Source of the DNA: Pseudoruegeria aquimaris
GTDB taxonomy: Bacteria; Pseudomonadota; Alphaproteobacteria; Rhodobacterales; Rhodobacteraceae
Length of the DNA: 64,000 bases
Direction: 5' to 3'
NCBI RefSeq assembly: GCF_900172235.1
Contig: NZ_FWFQ01000010.1
Span: 60,683 to 124,682 of the forward strand
The notes under the pieces are model-generated. The model saw nothing but the letters and a program-made list of their open reading frames with translations. It made no database searches and was not told the origin of the DNA. Both the position numbers and the translations under genes were made by a program. Each line of letters begins with the position of its first letter. Within the stretch, counting starts at the first letter, position 1. Below, piece after piece: positions 53,799-62,114 of the stretch.

Positions 53799-54758
53799 TC
53801 AGTGGCCGGCGATCAGTTCGGCCTGGGCCACGATCACTTCCGCCTGCTTGATGGAGGCGATGTCCACGAGGCGGCCCTTGTAGACGGTGGCCCCGGAGCC
53901 GGACGCCTTGGCCTCTTCCATCGCGGCGAGGATCTCGCGCGCTTCGGCCACGGCCTGTTCGGACGGGGTGAACACCTCGTTGGCCAGCGCGATCTGCTTG
54001 GGGTGGATGGCCCATTTGCCCACCATCCCCAGCGTGGCGGAGCGCCGGGCCTGGGCGATGTAGCCTTCGTCGTCGGAGAAATCGCCGAAGGGGCCGTCCA
54101 CCGGCAGGATGCCGTGGGTGCGGCAGGCGGCCACGATGGCTGCCTGCGCCCAGTGCCACGGATCGGACCAGTGCTTCTGGCCTTCGTGCAGCATGTAGTA
54201 GTTTTCCTGCGTGCCGCCGATGCCGGTGGTCTGCATCCCCATGGACGCCGCGAAATCGGCCGCCCCGAGGCTCATGGCTTCAAGCCGGGGCGAGGCGGCG
54301 GCGATTTCCTCGACGTGGGAGATGCCGGCGGCGCTTTCGATGATCACCTCGAAGGCCACGCGCTTTTCGCGGCCCTTGGCGCGCTCGATGGCCGTCACCA
54401 GTGCATCCACGGCGTAGACATCCTCGGCGCAGCCCACCTTGGGGATCATGATCTGGTCCAGCCGCTCGCTGGCCTGCTCCAGCAGGTCCACCACGTCGCG
54501 ATACCAGTAGGGCGTATCGAGGCTGTTGATCCGCACCGAAAGCGTCTTGGTGCCCCAGTCCACCGTGTTGATCGCCTCGATCACGTTGGCGCGGGCGATG
54601 TCCTTGTCGGACGGTGCCACGCTGTCTTCGAGGTCGAGATTGATCACATCCGCCGCCGAGGCCGCCATCTTGGCAAACAGCTTGGTGTTGGAGCCGGGCC
54701 CGAACAGCTGGCAGCGGTTGGGGCGCGCGGGCGGGGTGGGTTGCAGGCGGAAGCTCAT
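53799..54758 (-). CDS. mcl1: L-malyl-CoA/beta-methylmalyl-CoA lyase
   Basis: Mcl1 cleaves malyl-CoA to acetyl-CoA and glyoxylate, and beta-methylmalyl-CoA to propionyl-CoA and glyoxylate, in the ethylmalonyl-CoA pathway. The 319-residue sequence closely matches what I recall of Rhodobacter sphaeroides Mcl1 (318 residues): MSFRLQPTPPARPNRCQLFG, the metal/acid block VINLDLEDSVAP, FEVIIESAAGISHVEEI, SLGAADFAASMGMQTTGIGG and GKWAIHPKQIALANEVFTPS. The start at 54758 is preceded by GAGG. It is divergent from dgcN and not next to other genes of the pathway. Confidence 0.96.
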   Translation of the reverse strand: MSFRLQPTPPARPNRCQLFGPGSNTKLFAKMAASAADVINLDLEDSVAPSDKDIARANVIEAINTVDWGTKTLSVRINSLDTPYWYRDVVDLLEQASERLDQIMIPKVGCAEDVYAVDALVTAIERAKGREKRVAFEVIIESAAGISHVEEIAAASPRLEAMSLGAADFAASMGMQTTGIGGTQENYYMLHEGQKHWSDPWHWAQAAIVAACRTHGILPVDGPFGDFSDDEGYIAQARRSATLGMVGKWAIHPKQIALANEVFTPSEQAVAEAREILAAMEEAKASGSGATVYKGRLVDIASIKQAEVIVAQAELIAGH

Positions 54759-55075
54759 GGCTGACCTCGCTTGGGCAATGAAGTTACATTCGCGGTTTCT
54801 GTTTTGGTAGAATATTGCGCCATCGCATTCAACGGGTTTTTCGCAGTTGCAGCATGAATCCTGCGCCGCAGAAACCACGCGGGACGTTCCGCCGCCTTAT
54901 CCGCCTTGGGCGCGTTTTTATTCTGCCTATTTCTTCATCTTTCGAAGATCCTGCCACAATTAAGAGAATCCCCGCAATTTATTCGAGAAACCCCCGCGTC
55001 ACGCCCCGCGATTGGGGCACACCTTTCGCGCCCCCGCCGCTATCGAGGCCTCAACACGATGCGAATGAGGCTGCC
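54759..55075. promoter_or_regulatory. 317-base divergent intergenic region between mcl1 and dgcN
   Basis: This is the largest gene-free stretch in the window and is locally AT-richer than its surroundings. It contains a dyad ATCTTTCGAAGAT (54937-54949) and several TGCGAAA/TTGCG-like motifs nearer mcl1. It must carry the promoters for both mcl1 and dgcN; I see no small gene or RNA in it. The plus-strand frame running through it in register with dgcN has no recognisable protein. Confidence 0.5.
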
Positions 55076-56077
55076 ATGATCGAAACCCCCTACCTGCTGT
55101 TCCTCGGCGACGCGCCGGATCAACTCGCCGCCAAGGTTGCCATCGGCATCCGCGACTGGCGCCCGGAAAACGCCCTCGGCCAGATCCGCCTGCCCGGCTG
55201 CGGCGCCGATCTGGGCCTGACCGACATGACCCTCGCCGAGGCCAAGGCCGCCGGCGCGAAGACGCTCGTGATCGGCGTGGCCAACCGTGGCGGCGTCATC
55301 TCGCAGGCCTGGAAGAAAGTGCTGATCGAAGCGCTGGAAATGGGCTACGACATCGCCTCCGGCCTGCACAACCTGCTGCGCGACGAGGGCGATCTCGTGG
55401 CCGCGGCCCAGACCCACGGCGGCACCCTGCATGACGTGCGCGTGCCCACCGTCGGCTACCCGATCGCCAACGGCGTGAAACGCACCGGCAAGCGCTGCCT
55501 CGCCGTGGGCACCGATTGCTCCGTCGGCAAGATGTACACCGCCATGGCGATGGATGCCGAGATGCAGAAGCGCGGCATGAAATCCACCTTTCGCGCGACG
55601 GGCCAGACCGGCATCCTGATCACCGGCCACGGCGTGCCGCTGGATGCGGTGATCGCCGATTTCATGGCCGGCTCCATCGAATACCTGACGCCCGACAACG
55701 ACGAAGACCACTGGGATCTGATCGAAGGCCAGGGCTCGCTGTTCCACGTCTCCTACTCCGGCGTGACGATGGCGCTGATCCACGGCGGCCAGCCCGATGC
55801 GCTGATCCTCTGCCACGAGCCGACCCGCACCCACATGCGCGGCCTGCCGGGCTACAGCCTGCCCAGCCTCGAAGACCTGCGCGACACCGCGCTGGCCATG
55901 GCCCGCGTCGCCAACCCGGCCTGTCAGGTCGTTGGGATCTCGGTGAACACCCAGCACCTGAACGAAGAAGACGCAAAGGCATACCTCGCGAAAGTCGAGG
56001 CACAAATGGGCCTGCCCACCGTCGATCCCTACCGGCATGGCGCCGGGCGCCTCGTGGACGCCCTCGCCGCGATCTAG
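55076..56077 (+). CDS. dgcN: DUF1611-family D-glutamate N-acetyltransferase DgcN
   Basis: A 333-residue protein of the DUF1611 group. Recent work on marine bacteria named this family DgcN, a D-glutamate N-acetyltransferase that feeds DgcA. The P-loop-like GTDCSVGKMYTAMAMD (about 143-158) matches the family's nucleotide-binding-type motif, with TGQTGILITGHGVPLDAVIA and SYSGVTMALIHGGQPDALIL in the C-terminal domain. The order dgcN-dgcA-dat supports the assignment. The start at 55076 is the first ATG after the regulatory gap. Membership of the older NAD-epimerase-like DUF1611 without this activity is the alternative. Confidence 0.85.
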   Translation: MIETPYLLFLGDAPDQLAAKVAIGIRDWRPENALGQIRLPGCGADLGLTDMTLAEAKAAGAKTLVIGVANRGGVISQAWKKVLIEALEMGYDIASGLHNLLRDEGDLVAAAQTHGGTLHDVRVPTVGYPIANGVKRTGKRCLAVGTDCSVGKMYTAMAMDAEMQKRGMKSTFRATGQTGILITGHGVPLDAVIADFMAGSIEYLTPDNDEDHWDLIEGQGSLFHVSYSGVTMALIHGGQPDALILCHEPTRTHMRGLPGYSLPSLEDLRDTALAMARVANPACQVVGISVNTQHLNEEDAKAYLAKVEAQMGLPTVDPYRHGAGRLVDALAAI

Positions 56078-56181
56078 GCCCCATTGCACCGCCGGGCGCG
56101 ATCTGCTGTTTTCCGCTGCAAGGAACGGCCGGTCGCGCCCGCTTTCCTTTGCATCACCCTTCTGCGGAAAGGCCCCCTGCC

Positions 56182-57147
56182 ATGAGCATCACCGTCACGC
56201 CGGACACCTTCAAACTGGCCGAGGCCTTCACCATCTCGCGCGGCTCGCGCACCGAGGCAAAGGTGCTCACCGTTTCCATCACCCGCGATGGCCAAACCGG
56301 CCGGGGCGAATGCGTGCCCTACGCGCGCTACGGTGAAACGCTTGAAAGCGTCACCGAGGAGATCCTCGCCCTGCCCGAAGACATCACCCGCGCCGCGCTG
56401 CAGGATGCCCTGCCCGCAGGTGCGGCCCGCAATGCCGTGGATTGCGCGCTCTGGGATCTGGAGGCCAAGCAGGCCGGAAAGCGCGCGTGGGAGCTGGCGG
56501 GCCTGCCTACGCCCGGCCCCGAGATCACGGCCTATACGCTCTCGCTCGACACGCCCGAGAAGATGCGCGCCTCGGCGGCCAAACACGCCTTTCGCCCGCT
56601 GCTGAAGATCAAGCTCGGCACGCCCGACGACATGCCCCGGCTGGAAGCGGTGCGGGCCGGCGCGCCCGACGCCCGCATCATCGTGGACGCCAACGAAGGC
56701 TGGTCCGCCGAGGTCTACGCCGATCTCGCGCCGCACCTCGTGCGCCTCGGCGTGGCGCTGGTGGAGCAGCCTCTGCCCGCCGGCGAGGATGAGGCGCTGA
56801 TCGGCATGGAGCGCCCGGTGCCCGTCTGCGCCGACGAAAGCTGCCACGATCGCGCCTCGCTGCCCGCGCTGAAGGGCAAATACGATGTGATCAACATCAA
56901 GATCGACAAGACCGGCGGGCTGACCGAAGCGCTCGCCCTGCGCGATGCCGCCGTGGCCGAAGGCTACCGCATCATGGTCGGCTGCATGGTCGGCTCCTCG
57001 CTCGCCATGGCCCCGGCCACGCTGGTCGCACAGGGCGCGATGATCACGGATCTGGACGGCCCCCTGCTTTTGGCCGAAGACCGCCCCCACGCGCTGCAAT
57101 TCGACTCCGCCGGCGTGCACCCGCCCGTGGCCGCGCTCTGGGGATAG
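56182..57147 (+). CDS. dgcA: N-acetyl-D-glutamate racemase DgcA (dipeptide-epimerase-like enolase superfamily)
   Basis: A 321-residue enolase-superfamily protein of the muconate-lactonising/dipeptide-epimerase subgroup. Catalytic lysines are in LLKIKLG (KxK) and VINIKIDKTGGL, metal ligands in IIVDANEGW, the VEQPLP loop and CADES. Related proteins in this position epimerise N-acetylated D-glutamate to the L form. Given the adjacent DgcN and D-amino-acid aminotransferase, the same job is inferred here. It starts 104 bases after dgcN. L-Ala-D/L-Glu dipeptide epimerase is the main alternative by sequence alone. Confidence 0.85.
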   Translation: MSITVTPDTFKLAEAFTISRGSRTEAKVLTVSITRDGQTGRGECVPYARYGETLESVTEEILALPEDITRAALQDALPAGAARNAVDCALWDLEAKQAGKRAWELAGLPTPGPEITAYTLSLDTPEKMRASAAKHAFRPLLKIKLGTPDDMPRLEAVRAGAPDARIIVDANEGWSAEVYADLAPHLVRLGVALVEQPLPAGEDEALIGMERPVPVCADESCHDRASLPALKGKYDVINIKIDKTGGLTEALALRDAAVAEGYRIMVGCMVGSSLAMAPATLVAQGAMITDLDGPLLLAEDRPHALQFDSAGVHPPVAALWG

Positions 57148-57295
57148 GGCGCAAAAAGGGGCCGTCGCGGAGCGGGCGCACGCTGGCCCATCGCTTTCGC
57201 GGCGGGCCGGCAGCCTTCCCTGCGGCCAAGCGGCGGCTTGACGAGCACCGGACTTCCCCTCACAGACATCCCAACACGATCTTCAGGAGCCACAG

Positions 57296-58159
57296 ATGAC
57301 CCGCACCGTTTACGTGAATGGCGAATACCTGCCCGAAACCGAGGCCAAAGTGTCGATCTTCGACCGCGGCTTCCTGATGGCCGACGGCGTCTACGAGGTC
57401 ACCAGCGTGCTGGACGGCAAGCTGATCGATTTCGACGGCCACGCAAAACGTCTGGAGCGTTCGCTCCGGGAGCTGGACATGGCGGCGCCGATCACCATGG
57501 AGGAACTGCTGGAAGTCCACCGTGAACTCGTGCGCCTGAACGGCATCGAGGAGGGCATGATCTACCTTCAGATCACCCGCGGCGCGCCGGAGGATCGCGA
57601 TTTCGCCTTCCCCGATCCGGCCAAGGTGCCCTCCACCATCGTGCTCTTCACCCAGAACAAGCCGGGCCTCGCCAACTCCCCGGCGGCCGCGAAGGGGCTC
57701 AAGGTGATCTCCATCGAAGACATCCGCTGGGGCCGCCGCGACATCAAGACGGTGCAGCTGCTCTACCCCTCCATGGGCAAGATGATGGCCAAGAAGGCCG
57801 GCTGCGATGACGCCTGGATGGTGGAGGACGGCTTCGTCACCGAGGGCACGTCCAACAATGCCTACATCGTGAAGGACGGCAAGATCATCACCCGCCAGCT
57901 CTCCAACGACATCCTGCACGGCATCACCCGCGCCGCGGTGCTGAAATTCGCAGAGGAGGCGCAGATGGTGGTGGAAGAACGCCCCTTCACCATCGCCGAG
58001 GCCCAGGCGGCCGACGAGGCCTTCATCACCTCGGCCTCCACCTTCGTGATGCCGGTGGTGGAGATCGACGGCACGGCCCTCGGGGACGGCACGCCGGGCC
58101 CGGTCTCCAAGCGCCTGCGTGAGATCTACCTGGAGGAAAGCCGCAAGGCGGCGATCTGA
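57296..58159 (+). CDS. dat: D-amino-acid aminotransferase
   Basis: A 287-residue fold-type IV PLP enzyme. The segments VYVNGEYLPETEAKVSIFDR and GFLMADGVYEVTSV, the PLP lysine in DIKTVQLLYPSMGKMMAKK, EGTSNNAYIV and GITRAAVLK are those of D-amino-acid aminotransferases rather than BCATs, with RWGRRDIKT typical of Dat. It should transfer the amino group of D-amino acids to 2-oxoglutarate, making D-glutamate, which DgcN and DgcA then convert to N-acetyl-L-glutamate. AGGAG precedes the ATG. A bidirectional terminator follows. Confidence 0.92.
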   Translation: MTRTVYVNGEYLPETEAKVSIFDRGFLMADGVYEVTSVLDGKLIDFDGHAKRLERSLRELDMAAPITMEELLEVHRELVRLNGIEEGMIYLQITRGAPEDRDFAFPDPAKVPSTIVLFTQNKPGLANSPAAAKGLKVISIEDIRWGRRDIKTVQLLYPSMGKMMAKKAGCDDAWMVEDGFVTEGTSNNAYIVKDGKIITRQLSNDILHGITRAAVLKFAEEAQMVVEERPFTIAEAQAADEAFITSASTFVMPVVEIDGTALGDGTPGPVSKRLREIYLEESRKAAI

Positions 58160-58189
58160 GACCGGAAAGGCCGCGCCTCAAGAAACACG

Positions 58190-58215
58190 AAAGCCGCCCG
58201 AATGGGCGGCTTTTT
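58190..58215. terminator. Bidirectional intrinsic terminator between dat and a GNAT gene
   Basis: AAAGCCGCCC pairs with GGGCGGCTTT around GAAT; a T-run follows on the plus strand and an A-run precedes it, so it can stop transcription from both convergent genes. Confidence 0.85.
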
Positions 58216-58237
58216 CGATGCCGGGGCGCTGCCAACG

Positions 58238-58720
58238 TCAGGCCGCGCGCGCCATTTCGTTTGACAGATCGATGTAGGCCATCACGTCGCTGCCTTCGCG
58301 CTCGATATGGGCGCCGCGCTCCTGGCACATGTGCATGATCGCGGTATTGGCGGAAGAGAAATACAGGTCCGCGCTGGTGACGCCCATCTGCGCGCAAGCA
58401 TCCAACCCGGCGGCGAAGAGCTGCCCGCCCAGCCCACGGCCCTGGAAGCGGTCCTCCATGGAGATGCCGATCTCGGCGTGGCCGTCCCGGCCCGTGTAGA
58501 TTTCGAGGATGCCGGCCGTCTCTCCCTCCAGCGTGATCTCGATCACATGGTCGGGGGCGATGCGGTGCCCGATCTTTTCAAGGTAGGCGTCATCGGCGGC
58601 AGGGGTCAGGAAGCGCAGGCGGCGGGAGGCGTCCGACAGGGCCTTGTAATGGGCGATCAGCGCGTCCTGAAGCTCCGGCAGCCGGCCGAGGAGCGGATGG
58701 GGGCGAATGGTGGCGTTCAT
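58238..58720 (-). CDS. GNAT-family N-acetyltransferase
   Basis: A 160-residue GNAT acetyltransferase. The acetyl-CoA site is EDRFQGRGLGGQLFAAGLDA (Q/RxxGxG/A), preceded by AEIGISM and followed by LYFSSANTAIMHMCQERGAH. The N-terminal part (LQDALIAHYKALSDASRRLR) resembles the group that acetylates small amines or protein lysines. The substrate is unknown. The gene is convergent with dat and shares its bidirectional terminator. Confidence 0.87.
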   Translation of the reverse strand: MNATIRPHPLLGRLPELQDALIAHYKALSDASRRLRFLTPAADDAYLEKIGHRIAPDHVIEITLEGETAGILEIYTGRDGHAEIGISMEDRFQGRGLGGQLFAAGLDACAQMGVTSADLYFSSANTAIMHMCQERGAHIEREGSDVMAYIDLSNEMARAA

Positions 58721-58837
58721 GGCGAGTCGTCCGCTGTTCCGATCTGCCTCCCTGAAGCGTCAGATAGGAAAATTCCAAAGCGGTTTGAAGCCGAAACGGC
58801 CGTAACGCTGCGTTGCGCTCACTGCATGCCTTACGGC

Positions 58838-59710
58838 TCAGCCGGCCGCGGGCGGCGCCACGAAGGAAAGCGTCACGTTGCTGGCCGACAGCCCGGTGGC
58901 GCCCTGCACCAGCGCAACCAGCGTGCCATCGAGGATCACCTCGGTATCTTCGCCGTTCTCGGCAGTGTTCAGCACCAGTTCGGCGTCGCTCGGAATCCCG
59001 AGATCCGTCTGGGCGAAAACCACCAGCGATTCCGTGGCGGGATCGAAGTCCGTGATGGTCACCGTGGCGTCGTCGAGTTCGTCGAAGAAGACGGCGAAAT
59101 CATCCTCGCCCTCGCCGCCGCTCATGGTGTCTCCATCGTCCCCCTGGACGAGATCGTTGCCCTCGCCACCGTCGATCACGTCCGCGGAGTCGTCGTTCAG
59201 GTTGTCGAGGCTGTTGACGATATCGTCGCCCACACCGCCCGAAAGCTGGTTGGCGCCGATCCAGTCGTAGATCCGGTCGTCGCCTTCGCCGCCCTCGATC
59301 GTGTCGTCGCCTTCGTCCGCCGTCGTCGTGCCGGTCAGGTCATCGCCGGCGCCCAGGTCGATGGCGTCATCGCCGGAGCCGCCATAGACGATATCGCTGC
59401 CGTCGCCGGCCAGAATGGTGTCATCGCCGCCGCCGCCGAAGATCTCGTCGCTGCCTTCGCCGCCCTCGATCGAATCGTCGCCCTCCTGGCCGGAGAGGCG
59501 ATCGTCACCGCCGAGCCCGTAGATCGCGTCATCCGCCGCCGTGCCGAACAGGACATCCGCAGCCTCGGTGCCCACGACCGCCCCTTCCGGAAATTCCGGC
59601 TCGGGCGTTTCGCCACCCTCTTCGCCCTCGGACACGTCTTCGTCCTGCCCGTCCATGAACAGAACGCTGAGGCAGAACAGCGCGAAGGGTGAAAAAATCA
59701 TGTAGTCCAT
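58838..59710 (-). CDS. RTX calcium-binding repeat protein, paralogue 1
   Basis: A 290-residue acidic protein. Residues 4-19 (MIFSPFALFCLSVLFM) form a hydrophobic segment, followed by an Asp/Glu-rich linker and, from about 47 to 205, repeated GGxGxDxxx calcium-binding nonapeptides (GLGGDDRLSGQEGDDSIEGG and similar). A C-terminal domain ITDFDPATESLVVFA follows. RTX domains fold on calcium binding outside the cell. The N-terminal hydrophobic segment could be an uncleaved anchor or a signal, unlike most type I-secreted RTX proteins. No type I secretion genes are in the window. GGGAGA precedes the ATG. A paralogue is adjacent. Confidence 0.85.
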   Translation of the reverse strand: MDYMIFSPFALFCLSVLFMDGQDEDVSEGEEGGETPEPEFPEGAVVGTEAADVLFGTAADDAIYGLGGDDRLSGQEGDDSIEGGEGSDEIFGGGGDDTILAGDGSDIVYGGSGDDAIDLGAGDDLTGTTTADEGDDTIEGGEGDDRIYDWIGANQLSGGVGDDIVNSLDNLNDDSADVIDGGEGNDLVQGDDGDTMSGGEGEDDFAVFFDELDDATVTITDFDPATESLVVFAQTDLGIPSDAELVLNTAENGEDTEVILDGTLVALVQGATGLSASNVTLSFVAPPAAG

Positions 59711-59795
59711 TGTCTGTCTCCCGCGCGGCCCGCAACCGCGAACCGACGCCCCCTTGCGTCCCTTGCATTATGCGCCCGGCTTGAAACGCCGGGTC

Positions 59796-60629
59796 TCAGA
59801 CGGTCCCGAGGTCCTGAACGGACAGAACCAGATTGGCCTGCGTCATGGAGGTGGCGCCCGTGAGAACCGCAAGAACGGTATCTCCGAGAAGCACCTCCGT
59901 GTTTCCATCGCTTTCGCGCAGTTCGAGCGTGCTGGCCTCTTCGCTGCCCAGCGAGGAATCCAGCAGCACCACCACCTGCTCGGTGGCCACGTCGAAATCG
60001 GTGATCGTGGCGGCCTGCTCGTCTGCCTCGTCCACGATCACGGTGAACAGATCGGTGCCTTCCGCCCCGGTGGCGGTATCGCCGTCGTCCATGAAGATCT
60101 CGTCGTCACCCTTGCCGGCAAAGAGCGCGTCCGGCTCATCGGTGCCCGGCTGATCGTAGCCGCTGAGCACGTCATTGCCGGAGTCACCGTAGATCACGTT
60201 CTCGCCGCCGAAATCGAAGAGGATGTCATCGCCGCTGCCGCCGCGGATGAAATCGTCGCCGCTGTCGTCGTAGCCGTCCGCGGTGCGGGTGATGTCGTCG
60301 CCTCCGGCAAGGAAGATCCGGTCGTCGCCCGGGCCGCCGGTGGCGCCATCGTCGCCGCCATCGCCGAAGATGTCGTCATTGCCGGTGCCGCCGTCGATCT
60401 GGTCGGCGCCCGCGCCGCCGCGCAGGATGTCGTCCCCGCCGAGGCCGAGCAGCAGATCATCGCCACCTGCACCGTTCAGGAGATCGTCACCGCCGGTGCC
60501 CTGAACCGCATCGCCGCCTTCCGATCCCTCCACCTCGGAGGGGGCAGGATCGTCATCGTCGTCGGACTGGGCGATCAGCACACCCGTCAGCATGAGCGGA
60601 ACAAGAAACAGCAACTCCAAAGCGGACAC
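59796..60629 (-). CDS. RTX calcium-binding repeat protein, paralogue 2
   Basis: A 277-residue protein with the same plan as its downstream neighbour: N-terminal hydrophobic segment ALELLFLVPLMLTGVLIAQS (3-22), an Asp-rich stretch, RTX nonapeptides from about 40 to 180 (GTGGDDLLNGAGGDDLLLGL and similar), and a C-terminal ITDFDVATEQVVVLLD domain. The shared order and the shared C-terminal block indicate tandem duplication, though the repeats have diverged. The GTG start at 60629 has AAAGG almost adjacent and a TTGCCT/AGGCAA hairpin just upstream (60640-60657). Function is unknown; surface or membrane-associated calcium-dependent structure is likely. Confidence 0.82.
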   Translation of the reverse strand: MSALELLFLVPLMLTGVLIAQSDDDDDPAPSEVEGSEGGDAVQGTGGDDLLNGAGGDDLLLGLGGDDILRGGAGADQIDGGTGNDDIFGDGGDDGATGGPGDDRIFLAGGDDITRTADGYDDSGDDFIRGGSGDDILFDFGGENVIYGDSGNDVLSGYDQPGTDEPDALFAGKGDDEIFMDDGDTATGAEGTDLFTVIVDEADEQAATITDFDVATEQVVVLLDSSLGSEEASTLELRESDGNTEVLLGDTVLAVLTGATSMTQANLVLSVQDLGTV

Positions 60630-60639
60630 CCTTTAAAAC

Positions 60640-60657
60640 TTGCCTCAAAAAAGGCAA
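60640..60657 (-). promoter_or_regulatory. Hairpin in the leader of RTX paralogue 2
   Basis: TTGCCT and AGGCAA pair around CAAAAA, 10 bases upstream of the GTG start. It could modulate ribosome access. The rest of the 260-base gap to DUF1244 holds a GC-rich inverted repeat near 60750 and no gene I can support. Confidence 0.35.
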
Positions 60658-60889
60658 AAACTGGGCAATTCATACCGCGTTAACACATTTCTGACAATCT
60701 TCAGCAGCCTTCAACACTCTGTTTCGCAGGGCAAAACAGTGGCGCCCCCGCCGGCAGGGGCGCTGGAAAGACCCTTGGGCAGGGCCAGGGAAAAGCGCGA
60801 TGGAATGGGCCGAAAGGCCGCTCAAGGCGCCCTCCGCAGGCGCGCGATGTTCACCCGGCACACCCTGCGCCGCCTCGGCCCCGCGCGCT

Positions 60890-61186
60890 TCAGTGCCCGG
60901 CGCTGGATTTCTCGAAGGCCGCCTTCTGCGCCTCGGTGGCCTCGGTCTGATACTTCTCGCGCCACTCGGCGTAGGGCATGCCGTAGAAGGCCTCGCGCCC
61001 TTCTTCCTTGCTCATCTCGATGCCGCGTTCGTTGGCGGCCTCCTGATACCAGCGCGACAGGCAGTTCCGGCAGAAGCCGGCAAGGTTCATCATGTCGATG
61101 TTCTGCACGTCCGTGCGCTCGGCGAGGTGATCGCGCAGGCGGCGGAAGGCGGCGGCTTCCAGTTCGATGCGGGTCTGGTCGTCCAT
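60890..61186 (-). CDS. DUF1244 domain protein
   Basis: A 98-residue soluble protein of the DUF1244 family: MDDQTRIELEAAAFRRLRDH, LMNL-type segment IDMMNLAGFCRNCLSRWYQE followed by AANERGIEMSKEEGREAFYG and MPYAEWREKYQTEAT. The pair of cysteines in GFCRNCLSRW is a family feature, perhaps metal binding. It begins 4 bases after the N-formylglutamate amidohydrolase stop, so the two are co-transcribed. Its function is not established. Confidence 0.9.
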   Translation of the reverse strand: MDDQTRIELEAAAFRRLRDHLAERTDVQNIDMMNLAGFCRNCLSRWYQEAANERGIEMSKEEGREAFYGMPYAEWREKYQTEATEAQKAAFEKSSAGH

Positions 61187-61190
61187 CTGG

Positions 61191-61979
61191 TCAGGCTCCT
61201 ATCTCGACAGGGCGTTTGGCGGCGGCCTCCGGGCGGGCCAGCCCGGCGGCTTCGAGGGTGTCTTGCAGGATCGGCGCGAGGCGCTCGGCCCAGGCGCGCT
61301 GCTGCTCCGGCGTGCGGATCAGATCGTTGCGCAACTCGATCAGAACATGGGCCCGCCCGTGCTGCAATCCGTGCCGGTCCATCGCGTCGCCCTTCAGATG
61401 GCCCGAATAGGGCTCGTTGTCTCCCACGCAAAGATCGGGCTCCTGCATCAGACGCGCGATCAGCGGCAGGGCCAGACGGCCATCGCCCGGCGAATGGAGC
61501 ACGCCGATGTGCCAGGGCCGCTCCGGCCGGCCGGCCAGACGGTTGGTGAAGCTGTGCACCGACAGGATCGCGCTGTGCTGCCGCGCGGTGAAGACCTTCT
61601 CCAGCGCGGCGTGGTAGGGCCGGTGGTAGGCGTTCAGCCGCCGCTCGCGCTCGGCCTCGTCGGCATGGCGGTTGGCCGGGATCACCGATCCGTCATAGAG
61701 CTTCATCAGCAGGGTCGGGTCATCCTCGCCGCGGTTGGGATCGATCACCAGCCGCGAGAAGTTGGACAGCACCGCCGTGGCATCCAGCAGATCGGCCAGG
61801 TGCCGCGTCACGCCGGCTGCGCCCACGTCGTAGGCGATGTGGCGCTCCATGTCGCTCTGCGGCAGGCCGAGATCACCGCCGTTGATCTCGGGGGGCACGC
61901 GGTTGCTTGCGTGGTCGCAGGTCAGCACCCAGGGGGAGGGCCTGTTTTCACCGATGATCTCGAAGGGGGCTTCCGTCAT
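61191..61979 (-). CDS. N-formylglutamate amidohydrolase family protein
   Basis: A 262-residue hydrolase of the N-formylglutamate amidohydrolase (HutG-like) family, which releases formate from N-formyl-L-glutamate. Visible metal-site segments are WVLTCDHASNRVP (DHASN), ERHIAYDVGAAGVTRHLADL, RLVIDPNRGEDDP, and HSFTNRLAGRPERPWHIGVL. No hut genes are in the window, so a different N-acyl substrate is possible. The start at 61979 is the first suitable ATG; the long open frame beyond it is antisense to pyk and not coding. Confidence 0.88.
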   Translation of the reverse strand: MTEAPFEIIGENRPSPWVLTCDHASNRVPPEINGGDLGLPQSDMERHIAYDVGAAGVTRHLADLLDATAVLSNFSRLVIDPNRGEDDPTLLMKLYDGSVIPANRHADEAERERRLNAYHRPYHAALEKVFTARQHSAILSVHSFTNRLAGRPERPWHIGVLHSPGDGRLALPLIARLMQEPDLCVGDNEPYSGHLKGDAMDRHGLQHGRAHVLIELRNDLIRTPEQQRAWAERLAPILQDTLEAAGLARPEAAAKRPVEIGA

Positions 61980-62114
61980 GAATTCGTCGCTGTTTCGTGT
62001 CAGCCCATGACATAGGCCAGCCCGTGCAAAAGCACCAGTTGTCAGTGGGCGACAATTCGGCCATACAGCACGCGGCCCACCGAAAAAATTGAATCGCACG
62101 AGGAACGAGGCAGC

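Noticed and set aside
58900..60540. Periodic repeated DNA that could suggest a CRISPR or tandem repeat array
   Set aside because: The periodicity comes from codons for GGxGxD nonapeptides in the two RTX genes; there are no uniform repeats with unique spacers.
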